A stretch of DNA of 36,456 nucleotides from Emcibacteraceae bacterium (GCA_028281625.1 JANQJN010000192.1:1-36456); one strand, 5' to 3'; positions 23,615 to 32,536 are shown, counted from the first letter of the stretch. Notes: generated by a model from the sequence alone, not told the origin. Program-made: numbers and translations.

Positions 23615-24871
23615 CTAATTATTCATTGAGCTATAAAATTCTTCGTTGTCCTTGGTATCTTTAAGCTTATTAAGTAGAAACTCAATTGCATCCACCGATC
23701 CCATTGGCATAAGAATACGGCGCAGCACATACATTTTTGCAAGCGTCCCTGCATCCAGCAGCAGTTCTTCCTTCCGGGTACCAGACTTGGTAATATCGAT
23801 GGCTGGGAAGATCCTCTTATCGCTGACTTTACGGTCCAGAACAATTTCAGAGTTGCCCGTACCTTTAAATTCTTCGAAGATCACCTCGTCCATTCGGCTA
23901 CCGGTATCAATCAGTGCCGTTGCAATAATGGTCAGCGATCCGCCTTCCTCAATATTACGGGCTGCACCGAAAAAGCGCTTTGGTCTTTGCAGCGCGTTGG
24001 CATCAACACCACCGGTAAGCACCTTACCGGAACTTGGGATCACTGTGTTATAAGCTCGCGCCAAACGTGTAATACTATCCAGCAATATCACAACGTCATA
24101 TTTATTTTCCACAAGACGTTTTGCCTTTTCGATTACCATCTCAGCAACCTGAACATGTCGGCTCGCCGGCTCATCAAAAGTGGAGCTGACCACTTCCCCT
24201 TCCACAGAACGACGCATGTCGGTCACCTCTTCCGGGCGTTCATCAATCAGCAGCACAATCAAAAATACATCCGGATGATTTTCTTTGATGGCATGGGCCA
24301 CATTCTGCATCAGTACTGTTTTACCTGTTCTTGGCGGTGCCACAATCACCCCGCGCTGACCAAATCCGATCGGAGCCACAAGATCAATCACCCTGGTTGA
24401 TTTATCTTTAAGTGTCGGATCAACACGATCAAGTTTAAACTTCCGGTCCGGGTGAAGCGGTGTGAGGCTATCAAAATGCACCTTATGACGACCGGCATCC
24501 GGATCCTTGTGATTAACCTGTGATACTTTTAGTAGCGCAAAATAACGTTCCCCATCCTTTGGTGCGCGGATTAATCCTTCAACGGTGTCTCCGGTGCGAA
24601 GGGCAAATCTCTTTATTTGACTAGGACTTACGTAAATATCATCTGGTCCCGGTAGATAGTTTGATTCCGGGGATCTTAAAAATCCAAACCCGTCTTGCAG
24701 CACTTCGACAACCCCACCACCTGATATTTCCTCATCACGTGCGGCGAAGGCCTTAAGGATCGCAAACATAATTTCCTGCTTGCGCATATTGCTTGCGTTC
24801 TCAACGTCATTTTCTTCAGCTAGTTCCAAAAGCTCGTGAGGGGCTTTCTTCTTAAGATCTAGTAAGTTCAT
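23615..24871 (-). CDS. rho: Transcription termination factor Rho
   Basis: Rho is the hexameric RNA helicase that ends transcription at untranslated RNA. The 418-residue length is standard. The N-terminal helical and OB-fold RNA-binding domains (about 1-125) include [33 protein letters not shown]-type residues. The ATPase core has [15 protein letters not shown] (P-loop), [13 protein letters not shown], the [15 protein letters not shown] Walker B region and [30 protein letters not shown] (Q- and R-loops). Its 149-bp leader (24872-25020) separates it from hemJ. Confidence 0.98.
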   Translation of the reverse strand: MNLLDLKKKAPHELLELAEENDVENASNMRKQEIMFAILKAFAARDEEISGGGVVEVLQDGFGFLRSPESNYLPGPDDIYVSPSQIKRFALRTGDTVEGLIRAPKDGERYFALLKVSQVNHKDPDAGRHKVHFDSLTPLHPDRKFKLDRVDPTLKDKSTRVIDLVAPIGFGQRGVIVAPPRTGKTVLMQNVAHAIKENHPDVFLIVLLIDERPEEVTDMRRSVEGEVVSSTFDEPASRHVQVAEMVIEKAKRLVENKYDVVILLDSITRLARAYNTVIPSSGKVLTGGVDANALQRPKRFFGAARNIEEGGSLTIIATALIDTGSRMDEVIFEEFKGTGNSEIVLDRKVSDKRIFPAIDITKSGTRKEELLLDAGTLAKMYVLRRILMPMGSVDAIEFLLNKLKDTKDNEEFYSSMNN

Positions 24872-25020
24872 TGTATGTATCCAGATGGTTTCTAAGGGTA
24901 AGGGAAGGTCAAAAAGGTGAAAAATTCAAGAAATTGATTAAAAAATAAGGAAGAATACGCGCCCAGACGGGCGGTTCGATAGAAATAATAGCCTATTTTA
25001 TATATTTAGCAAAGATTATT
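24872..25020 (-). promoter_or_regulatory. rho leader / hemJ-rho intergenic region
   Basis: This 149-bp AT-rich stretch lies between hemJ and rho. It has a 5-bp GC stem with a 4-nt loop (24960-24964 with 24969-24973) not directly followed by a T-run, so it is a poor terminator. TTGAAT and TTGACC hexamers on the minus strand could be -35 elements, but I could not assign a -10. Confidence 0.35.
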
Positions 25021-25482
25021 TTACTGGAACGGTTTTAAGATCACCATAAAGACGATAATAATCATTAATATTGTCGGGATTTCATTGACAGCACGGAAAA
25101 ATTTCTCGCTGTGCAGATTTTCATCGCGCTCAAACGCTTTACGCCACCGGGAAAGATATCCATGAAAACCAGACATGATCAATACCGCAGCAAATTTTAC
25201 GTAAAACCATCCCCCCGCATTCCAACTGTCCTGCCCGAATGAAAGCGCCAAACCAAAAATCCAAGCTGCCGTCATGGCCGGGTTGATAATCACCCGAATC
25301 AATTTACGTTCCATCACTTTAAACATTTCGTAGGCTTCGGTACCTACTTCCAAACGGGTGTGGTACACAAAGAGCCGCGGCATATAAAACATACCCGCCA
25401 TCCAGCTGATCACCGCAATGATGTGAAGCGCCAGAAGCCAATAATAATAGTCCCGAAACAGCCCTATTAAACCCTCAAACAT
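25021..25482 (-). CDS. hemJ: Protoporphyrinogen IX oxidase HemJ
   Basis: HemJ oxidises protoporphyrinogen IX to protoporphyrin IX at the inner membrane in many proteobacteria lacking HemG and HemY. The 153-residue protein has about four membrane segments (near 14-33, 60-80, 90-110 and 130-150). It shows the family features LLALHIIAVISWMAGMFYMPRLFVYH with conserved histidines, and a WYVKF-like WFYVKFAAVLIMSGFHGYL segment. Its place directly after hemE and hemH (1-bp gap) supports the haem function. Confidence 0.92.
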   Translation of the reverse strand: MFEGLIGLFRDYYYWLLALHIIAVISWMAGMFYMPRLFVYHTRLEVGTEAYEMFKVMERKLIRVIINPAMTAAWIFGLALSFGQDSWNAGGWFYVKFAAVLIMSGFHGYLSRWRKAFERDENLHSEKFFRAVNEIPTILMIIIVFMVILKPFQ

Positions 25483-25483
25483 C

Positions 25484-26443
25484 TTACAACCTGTTCTCTC
25501 TTACCAGTTCTGCAAGGCCAGCTATAAACTTATCCCGGTCCTGCACTGTTGGAATTCGGATATAATCCTTAATCCCCGCCTCATCTGCAAGCTCTTTATA
25601 TTCAATATCAAGCTCCACCAGGGTTTCCGAATGCTCGGAAACAAAGGCCACCGGCACCATGATAATATTCTTGTCGTCCTTTGCAGCGCGTTCTATTTCA
25701 TCTTCAGTACTTGGCCCAATCCATTCAAGCGGACCCACGCGACTTTGATAACAAACCACATGGTCCATGGTTTCAAATCGCTTCATAAGTTCTGCACAGG
25801 TTTGCTCCACCTGATCCTGGTAAGGATCGCCCGCATCAATTGTTTTCTTCGGAAGTCCATGCGCAGAAAGCAGCAAACGATAGTCTTGCGGGTTTTCGAG
25901 TTTGTCCAACTTTTCGCGGATAAGATCCGCAACTGCATCAACAAAGAAATCGTGATCTGGATACTCTTTAATCACACTATAAGGCACTGATAAATCTTGA
26001 TTTTTTGCCCATTTGTTCCACTCAATAAGCCCTGTTGCCGTGGTGGTAACACTATATTGAGGATAAAGCGGCAGCAGAATAATTTCATCTGGCCCGTATG
26101 CTTTCACCTGCTCTACCACATCTTTCGCAAACGGTTTCCAGTAACGCATAAAGATGAAGCACTTATAGTCTTCATCCACCTCTTCGTTCAGCATCATCTC
26201 TAGCTTCGCGCGCTGTTTTTCCGTTTCCTCCAAAATAGGCGAACGACCGCCAATTTCCCGATAGATATCTTGGGCAATTGGTGTTCTTCGGCTTGAAATG
26301 ATCTTGGCGATCAACCAACGGAAAGGATTGGGTACCGTAATGATGGCCGGATCATAAAACAGATTAAACAAAAACGGCTTTACCGCGTCCAGATTATCCG
26401 GCCCACCCAGGTTATACATCACAACGGCAATTTTTTTGCTCAT
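25484..26443 (-). CDS. hemH: Ferrochelatase
   Basis: HemH inserts ferrous iron into protoporphyrin IX, the final haem step. The 319-residue protein begins with VVMYNLGGPDNLDAVKPFLFNLF and carries EIGGRSPILEETEKQ, FIFMRYWKPF, ILLPLYPQYSVTTT, the LLSAHGLPKKTIDAGDPYQDQ active-site histidine motif, CYQSRVGPLEWIGPST and VPVAFVSEHSETLVELD. All are ferrochelatase hallmarks. It lies 2 bp after hemE and 1 bp before hemJ. The gene order hemE-hemH-hemJ puts three late haem steps in one transcription unit. Confidence 0.97.
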   Translation of the reverse strand: MSKKIAVVMYNLGGPDNLDAVKPFLFNLFYDPAIITVPNPFRWLIAKIISSRRTPIAQDIYREIGGRSPILEETEKQRAKLEMMLNEEVDEDYKCFIFMRYWKPFAKDVVEQVKAYGPDEIILLPLYPQYSVTTTATGLIEWNKWAKNQDLSVPYSVIKEYPDHDFFVDAVADLIREKLDKLENPQDYRLLLSAHGLPKKTIDAGDPYQDQVEQTCAELMKRFETMDHVVCYQSRVGPLEWIGPSTEDEIERAAKDDKNIIMVPVAFVSEHSETLVELDIEYKELADEAGIKDYIRIPTVQDRDKFIAGLAELVRENRL

Positions 26444-26445
26444 GT

Positions 26446-27483
26446 CTATCTTCTGTAGTTCAGAATAATATCTGAGACCATCTTCACATTCTCCGGTGGA
26501 GTTTGCGGTATGATCCCATGCCCTAGATTAAATACGTGTGGGCCGTCTTTTAGATGATCTAAAATGTGATAAACTGCTTTTTCCAGTGGTTTGCCCCCAG
26601 CGACAAGAAGCAGCGGATCCAGATTTCCCTGCACCGGGCAAAGGGGCTGCACCACATTAGCCACCCAGGATGTGGAGGTAGAAGTATCAATACTTACCGC
26701 ATCCACACCGGTTTTTTTGACGAAATTCTTTACCTTCGCTCCAGCTCCTTTTGGAAAACCGATGATAGGAACGTCAGGATGCACGGCACGGATGTTTTCT
26801 ATGATTTGCTTCACCGGTTCAATACACCATTTGATAAATTCATCTGCCGGAAGCGTTCCGGACCAACTGTCAAAAATTTGCAATGCCTCTGCGCCGTGAT
26901 CCACTTGCCGGATCAGATACTCGGATGTGGAAATTACCAGCAAATCAATAATCTTTTGAAAGGTTTCGCGGTCCTGATAGGCCATTAGCCTGGTTTCTGC
27001 CTGATCCTTCGATCCTTTACCATTGACCATATAGGTGGCCACAGTCCATGGCGCACCGGCAAAGCCAATAAGCGAGACATTTTCAGGTAGCTGTTCTGAA
27101 AGGTTTGAAACGGTTTGATAAACAGGCGACAAATGATCATGAAGCCTTTCTATTGAAAGCGCTTCAAGCGTTTCCTTGTTATTCACCGGCGTTAGAACAG
27201 GCCCTTCTCCTGCCCTGAATGCCAAATCCTGTCCCAGCGCGTGCGGAATGACCAGAATATCGGAAAAGAGGATTGCCGCGTCCATATTAAAGCGCCTGAT
27301 GGGTTGTAAAGTCACTTCTGTGGCAAAGTCTGGATTATAACAAAGATCAAGAAAGGAACCGGCTTCCTTTCTAAGGGCCATATATTCAGGCAAGTATCTG
27401 CCTGCTTGCCTCATGAACCAAAAAGGTACACGGGAAGTTTGCTCACCCTTTAAAGTCTGGATAAAAAGTTTGTTCGTGCTCAT
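26446..27483 (-). CDS. hemE: Uroporphyrinogen decarboxylase
   Basis: HemE decarboxylates uroporphyrinogen III to coproporphyrinogen III. The 345-residue product shows PFWFMRQAGRYLPEY at the N-terminus, ILFSDILVIPHALGQDL, LIGFAGAPWTVATYM, FDSWSGTLPADEF, IIGFPKGAG and VQGNLDPLLL, then HVFNLGHGIIPQTPPENV. Length is normal. It heads the hemE-hemH-hemJ operon, with start ATG at 27483. Its upstream region is the candidate origin, so the hemE promoter must lie within or beside it, as in Caulobacter. Confidence 0.97.
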   Translation of the reverse strand: MSTNKLFIQTLKGEQTSRVPFWFMRQAGRYLPEYMALRKEAGSFLDLCYNPDFATEVTLQPIRRFNMDAAILFSDILVIPHALGQDLAFRAGEGPVLTPVNNKETLEALSIERLHDHLSPVYQTVSNLSEQLPENVSLIGFAGAPWTVATYMVNGKGSKDQAETRLMAYQDRETFQKIIDLLVISTSEYLIRQVDHGAEALQIFDSWSGTLPADEFIKWCIEPVKQIIENIRAVHPDVPIIGFPKGAGAKVKNFVKKTGVDAVSIDTSTSTSWVANVVQPLCPVQGNLDPLLLVAGGKPLEKAVYHILDHLKDGPHVFNLGHGIIPQTPPENVKMVSDIILNYRR

Positions 27484-27865
27484 ATGTTTATCGTCTTAAA
27501 AGTTATACACCGTTATTCTTACTAATATTATATTTATATATAAATATTGTTGTTGTTATTTGGTCCTGTGGAGACTGTGGATTAAATGATACCCACAGCC
27601 AATACAAGAATTATCAACAGTTAATTTCGTTTACGCAAAAATAGTATTTCCCGATCAAAATCACTCTATACATATAACTCTGTGGGCAAAATGAACAGAA
27701 CTATTATAAGATTTTATAAGTTGCCAAATTGGTCGGATAACTTAATCCACAGCAGGAAAACATCAGGATTAAAAAAGAAACAGGGGCATGATAAAATAAG
27801 CACTTGCAAATTATACCCACTTATCCCCATTATTCAGGCAATTCTATAAAGTTGGAAAGTAATCC
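27484..27865. other. Candidate chromosomal replication origin (oriC)
   Basis: This 382-bp AT-rich gap has no open frame. It lies between divergent hemE and the dikinase-regulator gene, the same place as the Caulobacter origin. Near-consensus DnaA boxes (consensus TTATCCACA): TTATACACC 27503-27511, reverse TAATCCACA 27576-27584, TTATCAACA 27611-27619, reverse TTGCCCACA 27681-27689, TAATCCACA 27743-27751, TTATACCCA 27811-27819 and TTATCCCCA 27821-27829. None is perfect. An almost pure A/T block lies at 27520-27549. Gene direction switches here. I did not find TTAA-N7-TTAA CtrA sites or GANTC sites inside the gap. The hemE promoter must also be here. Confidence 0.82.
27512..27562. other. Candidate DNA unwinding element
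   Basis: The stretch is almost entirely A and T, especially 27523-27547, and sits next to the first DnaA box on the hemE side of the candidate origin. This is the expected composition and placement of an unwinding element. Confidence 0.5.
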
Positions 27866-28687
27866 ATGACAAAAGTACATCTCCATCTTGTGTCCGATTC
27901 CACGGGGGACACGCTTGAACAGGTCGCCAAAGCTTCCATGGTTCAATTTCCCGGAATTGAGCCCATAAAACACTATTGGCCGATGATCCGTACCGCGCGC
28001 CATATGGAGCGGTTGATTGCAGAAATGGAAGAAAACCCTGGCATTGTCATGTTCACTTTGGTGGATCATGAAATTGAAAAAGTGCTTGTGGATGCCTGCA
28101 AAAAATATAACTGGCCCTATATTTCAGTGCTACACGGAATTATCCGCGAACTTGGTCGCCACCTTGGCGAAACGCCAACCGAGCGTCCTGGCCTTCAGCA
28201 TCAGATGGACGATGAATATTTTGAGCGGATCGATGCTATTCAATATACTCTCGCCCATGATGATGGGCAGATTGCAGAAAATCTTTATGATGCGGACATT
28301 ATTCTGGTTGGTGTTTCCAGAACATCAAAAACACCAACCTGTATTTATCTGGCGAACCGCGGATATAAGGCCGCCAATATACCGATAGTGCCGGGTTGCC
28401 CAATACCAGTGGAGCTAGAGCAGTGCAAAGATAAATTTGTCGTTGGTCTGGTGAATAGTGTAGACCGATTGGTGCAAATCAGAAGAAACCGCCTTTTAAT
28501 GCTTAAAGAAAGCAAAACCACCGATTATGTGGATGAGGAACTGGTCAAGGAAGAAGTGAAGGAAGCCCGCCGCCTGTTCAGCAAAATGGGCTGGCCCACA
28601 GTGGATGTGACCAGAAGATCCATCGAAGAAACATCGGTTGCAATCATCAATCTTAAAAATAAATATGATGAAGAACATCAACAGTAA
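27866..28687 (+). CDS. Pyruvate, phosphate dikinase (or PEP synthase) regulatory protein
   Basis: This 273-residue protein belongs to the kinase/pyrophosphorylase family (DUF299). Members inactivate pyruvate phosphate dikinase or PEP synthase by ADP-dependent threonine phosphorylation and reactivate it by phosphorolysis. Visible motifs are HLVSDSTGDTLEQVAKA at the N-terminus, FTLVDHEIEK, DAIQYTLAHDDGQ, the P-loop-like GVSRTSKTPTCIYLAN and a C-terminal TRRSIEETSVAIINL. Whether the target is dikinase or PEP synthase cannot be decided here; dikinase is the usual partner in alphaproteobacteria. It is the first rightward gene after the candidate origin, equivalent to the Caulobacter origin-flanking gene. 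Confidence 0.93.
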   Translation: MTKVHLHLVSDSTGDTLEQVAKASMVQFPGIEPIKHYWPMIRTARHMERLIAEMEENPGIVMFTLVDHEIEKVLVDACKKYNWPYISVLHGIIRELGRHLGETPTERPGLQHQMDDEYFERIDAIQYTLAHDDGQIAENLYDADIILVGVSRTSKTPTCIYLANRGYKAANIPIVPGCPIPVELEQCKDKFVVGLVNSVDRLVQIRRNRLLMLKESKTTDYVDEELVKEEVKEARRLFSKMGWPTVDVTRRSIEETSVAIINLKNKYDEEHQQ

Positions 28688-28696
28688 GGGCGCTGC

Positions 28697-29290
28697 ATGA
28701 TGCTCATTCTGGCTTCAAAAAGTGCATCCAGGCAAAAACTACTTCAATCAGCAGAGGTGGATTTTGAAGTGCGACCCTCTCAACTCGATGAAGCATCAAT
28801 CAAACTTGACATGCTTGGTAGAAGTTGTACGCATATGGAAATTGCAGAAACACTCGCAATTCAAAAAGCGATGTTGGTCGCCGAGTGTTTTCCAGCAGCT
28901 ACAATTATCGGCGCTGATCAGGTCCTAGAATGCGATGGCGAGTTGTTTGATAAAGCAAAGACAAAGGATGAAGCCGCAGAGCACCTGAGATTTTTTCGCG
29001 GCAAACCGCATTATCTAATAACCTCGCTGGCGATTATACAAAATCGAAAGGCCGTATGGACCCATACAAGTATCCCAAAACTGACCATGCGCGGATTTTC
29101 TGATGATTTTCTCTCAAATTATCTTGAAAATGCCGGAGCTGCCCTTACAAGTTCAGTCGGCGCTTACTTTCTGGAAGATATTGGTATAAAACTGTTCTCA
29201 AAGATTGAGGGCGATTATCATGCGATCCTTGGCTTGCCGATGGTCCCGCTTCTTGAAAAACTCAGAGAGTTAAACGTGATCGATGAATGA
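28697..29290 (+). CDS. maf: Maf-family nucleoside triphosphate pyrophosphatase
   Basis: Maf proteins hydrolyse non-canonical or modified nucleotides to monophosphates. The 197-residue protein has the N-terminal LILASKSASRQKLLQSAEV motif, GADQVLECDGELFDKAKTKDEA (substrate/metal region), a FRGKPHYLITSLAI strand and VGAYFLEDIGIKLFSKIEGDYHAILGLP near the C-terminus. Two adjacent ATGs (28697 and 28700) follow an AAGGG ribosome site. It overlaps aroE by 8 bp, indicating translational coupling. Confidence 0.93.
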   Translation: MMLILASKSASRQKLLQSAEVDFEVRPSQLDEASIKLDMLGRSCTHMEIAETLAIQKAMLVAECFPAATIIGADQVLECDGELFDKAKTKDEAAEHLRFFRGKPHYLITSLAIIQNRKAVWTHTSIPKLTMRGFSDDFLSNYLENAGAALTSSVGAYFLEDIGIKLFSKIEGDYHAILGLPMVPLLEKLRELNVIDE

Positions 29291-30125
29291 TAAGACCAAA
29301 AAATATGCCGGTGTGGCGGGAGATCCCATTTCTCACAGCCTGTCGCCAAAACTACATGGTTACTGGCTTCAGCAATATGGCATCGATGGCGAATATGCGC
29401 CTTATCATGTAACAGCAGAAGAGCTTCCCGAATTTATCGCTGGCTTAAAAGAAAACAATATCAGCGGCCTAAACTTAACAGTTCCCCATAAGGAACAGGC
29501 GTTCGACCTGGTGGAGCGAGTTGATCCCGTTGCGAAGAAAATTGGTGCCATTAATACGGTCTATTTTGATGAGGATGGTGGGCTGGTCGGAACCAATACG
29601 GATGGGTATGGGTTCTTAAAACATTTAAAGCAGTCCGCTAGTTGGTCATCAGAAAAAAAGTCGGCTGTTATCTTGGGTGCAGGTGGTGCGGCACGTGCGG
29701 TTCTTGTAAGTTTGCTCGAGGATGGGATTGGAAAAATTCGACTTACCAATCGTACTGCGTCTCGCGCGGAAGATCTGGCGTCTGAACTTTCTGATACAAG
29801 AGTAAAAGTCATACCGTGGGGAAGTCGTGATGCGGCGCTTGAGGGTGCGGACCTGCTTGTCAATGTGACAACCCTTGGCATGACAGGACAACGATCACTC
29901 GAACTATCGCTGGATAACTTGCCTACGAGAGCAGTGGTTTATGACATTGTCTATAACCCGCTTGAAACGGAATTGCTGAAAGAAGCCGCTGCGCGCGGCA
30001 ACAAAACTGTTGATGGGCTTGGAATGTTGCTGCATCAGGCTGTGCCGGGGTTTGAAAAATGGTTTGGCCGAAAACCCGAAGTGGATGACGGTCTTCGGGA
30101 TCATCTTTTTAGGGCGCTCTCATGA
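29283..30125 (+). CDS. aroE: Shikimate 5-dehydrogenase
   Basis: AroE reduces 3-dehydroshikimate to shikimate with NADPH in aromatic amino acid synthesis. The 280-residue protein shows the shikimate-binding GDPISHSLSPKLHGYWL and NLTVPHKEQAF (catalytic lysine), TNTDGYGFL, the nucleotide-binding ILGAGGAARAVL, LTNRTASRAEDLA and a C-terminal DGLGMLLHQAVPGFEKWFG. It overlaps maf at its start and coaE at its end (ATGA). Confidence 0.96.
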   Translation: MNDKTKKYAGVAGDPISHSLSPKLHGYWLQQYGIDGEYAPYHVTAEELPEFIAGLKENNISGLNLTVPHKEQAFDLVERVDPVAKKIGAINTVYFDEDGGLVGTNTDGYGFLKHLKQSASWSSEKKSAVILGAGGAARAVLVSLLEDGIGKIRLTNRTASRAEDLASELSDTRVKVIPWGSRDAALEGADLLVNVTTLGMTGQRSLELSLDNLPTRAVVYDIVYNPLETELLKEAAARGNKTVDGLGMLLHQAVPGFEKWFGRKPEVDDGLRDHLFRALS

Positions 30126-30712
30126 TTACCATTGGCCTTACAGGATCAATAGGAATGGGAAAAACGGAAACGGGTAAAATTTTTGCCGCCCTCGGTGTGC
30201 CTGTTTTTGACAGTGACGCTGCGGTCCATGAATTGATGGGATCAGGTGGGGAGGCTGTTGAGCGTGTGAAAGAAGAATTCCCTGATGTTGAAAAAGACGG
30301 CGCAATCGACCGAAAGTTGCTGGGAAAATGTGTTTTTGACAATGATGAAGCGCTTTTAAGGCTTGAAAATATTCTCCATCCTATGGTGATCCAAAAACGC
30401 CAAGAATTTATTGATAATCAGACCAGTGACGCTGTGTTGTTTGATATTCCGTTGCTGTTTGAAAAAGGTTATCAGGATCAGTTTGATCATATCATTGTTG
30501 TCTCTGCCCCCTATGATGTTCAAAAAGAAAGGGTGCTCGCGCGGCCCAACATGACCCCGGAAAGATTTCAGGAAATTCTCGAAAAACAAATGCCAGATGC
30601 TGAGAAACGCGAAAAAGCGGATTTTATCATTCAAACCGACAAGGGAATAGAATATGCTCGCACTCAGGCAGTGGAAATCTTAGGAAGAATTCGAAAGCAG
30701 CACGATGCGTGA
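30122..30712 (+). CDS. coaE: Dephospho-CoA kinase
   Basis: CoaE phosphorylates dephospho-CoA in the last step of CoA synthesis. The 196-residue protein has the P-loop GSIGMGKT at residues 8-15, VFDSDAAVHELM, LENILHPMV, VLFDIPLLFEKGYQDQFD and the lid-region RPNMTPERFQEIL. The start codon overlaps the aroE stop (ATGA) and its end overlaps the dnaQ start by 8 bp. Confidence 0.96.
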   Translation: MITIGLTGSIGMGKTETGKIFAALGVPVFDSDAAVHELMGSGGEAVERVKEEFPDVEKDGAIDRKLLGKCVFDNDEALLRLENILHPMVIQKRQEFIDNQTSDAVLFDIPLLFEKGYQDQFDHIIVVSAPYDVQKERVLARPNMTPERFQEILEKQMPDAEKREKADFIIQTDKGIEYARTQAVEILGRIRKQHDA

Positions 30713-31382
30713 AGTGGTATTTGATACAGAAACAACAGGGTTTGACCCCTTTAACGGCGACCGGATAGTTGAAATCGGTTGCGTCGTAGTGGATGACTAT
30801 ATTCCAACTGGTGAAGTTTATCATGTCTATATCAACCCCGAACGTGACATGCCCACGGCGGCGGAACAGGTACATGGCCTTACTGAAGAATTTCTAAAAG
30901 ACAAACCAACTTTTTCTGAGATTGTCGGTGATTTTCGTGATTTTTGCGGCGATATGAACCTCGTGGCCCACAATGCTGAATTTGATATGAAATTCATCAA
31001 CTGGGAAATGGAAAATCTCGGTTTCTCACCCTATCCCGTCAGCCGGGCCGTGGACACACTCGCCATCGCACGGCGCAAATTCGCAGGCGCCAACAATACG
31101 CTTGATGCGCTTTGTAAGCGGTTCTCCATCGATAATTCAAACCGGGTAAAACATGGTGCGCTCCTTGATGCGGAGCTGCTCGCCGAAGTCTATCTTGAGC
31201 TTATGGGCGGCCGACAAACCGGTCTTAGCCTAGGCGAAATAAAATCCGAAGAAAAACCCAAGAAGGCTGCAAGCCAACCAGAAACGCAGTTTCGCGAAGC
31301 CCGATCCCACGCACCCAGCGAAGAAGAGCTCGCCCGTCATAAAGAATTTATCAAAGGGATTGAAAATAGTCTCTGGACATAA
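30705..31382 (+). CDS. dnaQ: DNA polymerase III epsilon subunit (3'-5' proofreading exonuclease)
   Basis: DnaQ proofreads newly made DNA as part of the replisome. The 225-residue protein has the DEDDh exonuclease motifs: Exo I FDTETTGFDP with D7 and E9, Exo II HNAEFDMKFI, and Exo III with HGALLDAELLAEVY. A linker then leads to a C-terminal tail that would bind the alpha subunit. It closes the rightward maf-aroE-coaE-dnaQ run and is convergent with secB. Confidence 0.95.
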   Translation: MREVVFDTETTGFDPFNGDRIVEIGCVVVDDYIPTGEVYHVYINPERDMPTAAEQVHGLTEEFLKDKPTFSEIVGDFRDFCGDMNLVAHNAEFDMKFINWEMENLGFSPYPVSRAVDTLAIARRKFAGANNTLDALCKRFSIDNSNRVKHGALLDAELLAEVYLELMGGRQTGLSLGEIKSEEKPKKAASQPETQFREARSHAPSEEELARHKEFIKGIENSLWT

Positions 31383-31408
31383 AAAAGGCCCCTGTATCAG
31401 GAGCCTTT
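31381..31408 (-). terminator. Terminator between secB and dnaQ
   Basis: Arms 31384-31394 and 31398-31408 form a 10-bp stem with one C-A mismatch and a 3-nt loop. On the minus strand six T residues follow (plus-strand A residues 31381-31386), a good secB terminator. In the dnaQ direction only three T residues follow, so it is weaker there. Confidence 0.85.
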
Positions 31409-31429
31409 CAAGCGATCATTTGTAGTGGA

Positions 31430-31942
31430 TTAGTTGACCGTGATGTCATCTTCCTGCTTTGCGGCATTTTCCTGAGCGGCCATAAGCTGCTGTTGATAAA
31501 GGCTGGCGAAGTCAATTGGCTCCAGCATCAGCGGTGGGAAACCACCGTCGCGTGTCACGTCAGAAAGAATTCTGCGTGCAAACGGGAATGTTTGTCTTGG
31601 CGCTTCGATCATGAGGAAAGGCTGAAGTTGCTCTTCCGGAAGGTTTTTAATTCCGAAGAGACCGGAATAAAGAAGTTCTGCTACGAAGGCAGTTTCTTCG
31701 CCGGATACGGCCGTCGCTGTAATTTTTAGATCCACTTCATAAACATCATCACCCAATTGCTGCGCATTCAGATTAACATTGATATTCATGGATGGTTTTT
31801 CATTTGCCAGCTTCTGAATGGTTTGAGCTGGTGTTGGGTTTTCAAATGAAAGGTCCTTAATATATTGACCGAGAACACTGATTTGAATTTCATCAGCATT
31901 TGCTTCATTTGCCATTTCATTTTGATCTGTAGTATCTGACAT
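31430..31942 (-). CDS. secB: Protein-export chaperone SecB
   Basis: SecB keeps preproteins unfolded and delivers them to SecA. The roughly 170-residue protein shows ISVLGQYIKDLSFENP, the central beta-sheet region with YEVDLKITATA, ETAFVAELLYSGLFGIKNLPEE, the CPRYLFPFAR equivalent APRQTFPFARRILSDVTRDGGFPPLMLEPIDFASLY and an acidic tail. I prefer the ATG at 31942, which is 9 nt from AGGA at 31952-31955. The ATG at 31951 abuts that site directly and is less likely. Origin-proximal secB is common in alphaproteobacteria. Confidence 0.96.
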   Translation of the reverse strand: MSDTTDQNEMANEANADEIQISVLGQYIKDLSFENPTPAQTIQKLANEKPSMNINVNLNAQQLGDDVYEVDLKITATAVSGEETAFVAELLYSGLFGIKNLPEEQLQPFLMIEAPRQTFPFARRILSDVTRDGGFPPLMLEPIDFASLYQQQLMAAQENAAKQEDDITVN

Positions 31943-32044
31943 TTCGTCCATTCCTATTTATATTCGCAAAATTATCACGTCTGCTATCATGCTTTTCCTA
32001 GATGCACAAGTGATTACCTTTGATTCCCCCATGAAAATGTATTT

Positions 32045-32536
32045 TTAAGGGTTTCCCCGATCAGAATTTGGGTCTTTTTCGATCTCTTCTGGCTTTTCGG
32101 CTGGTTTTGTGTCGGCTTCTTCAAATTCACCGTCTATGATGATTCCCTCCGAATAACTGGATCTGGGTCTACTGGCGTGACTTTTTTTTGCCGCGTCAAC
32201 CATCATATTGCCGAGCATCGCGCGCACGGGCGCGATGGCAAGAAGGATGGCGATGCCATCCGTAATAAAGCCTGGAAGCAAGAAGAAGAAACCCGCGATA
32301 GCAAGGAAAAACCCATGAATAAGCTCTGAAACAGGGCTTTCACCGCGATCAACCGTATTTTTAAGGTTTCCAAGGACTTGTATCCCTTCTTGGCGAATGA
32401 TATAGAGGCCAAGAACAGCCGTTAATATGGTCAGTGCGATAGCAGTAAGACTACCAATTTCGCCTGCTACTTCGGCAAAAACGAGAAACTCAAGATAGAT
32501 TCCCGTAATCAGGATTGCTAAAAAAATTAACGGCAT
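32045..32536 (-). CDS. fxsA: FxsA-family inner membrane protein
   Basis: The 163-residue protein has membrane segments near 1-19, 28-48 and 73-102 and a charged cytoplasmic tail rich in Glu and Lys. The pattern (IYLEFLVFAEVAGEIG, LGLYIIRQEG, then GFFLAIAGFFFLLPGFITDGIAILLAIAPVR) is that of FxsA, named for suppression of F-plasmid exclusion of phage T7 in E. coli. The cellular role is unclear. It lies between secB and a divergent Tim44-domain gene, an arrangement I associate with alphaproteobacteria. Confidence 0.9.
   Translation of the reverse strand: MPLIFLAILITGIYLEFLVFAEVAGEIGSLTAIALTILTAVLGLYIIRQEGIQVLGNLKNTVDRGESPVSELIHGFFLAIAGFFFLLPGFITDGIAILLAIAPVRAMLGNMMVDAAKKSHASRPRSSYSEGIIIDGEFEEADTKPAEKPEEIEKDPNSDRGNP

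Noticed and set aside
24960-24973. Terminator between hemJ and rho
   Set aside because: The stem is only 5 bp and no T-run follows directly on the minus strand.
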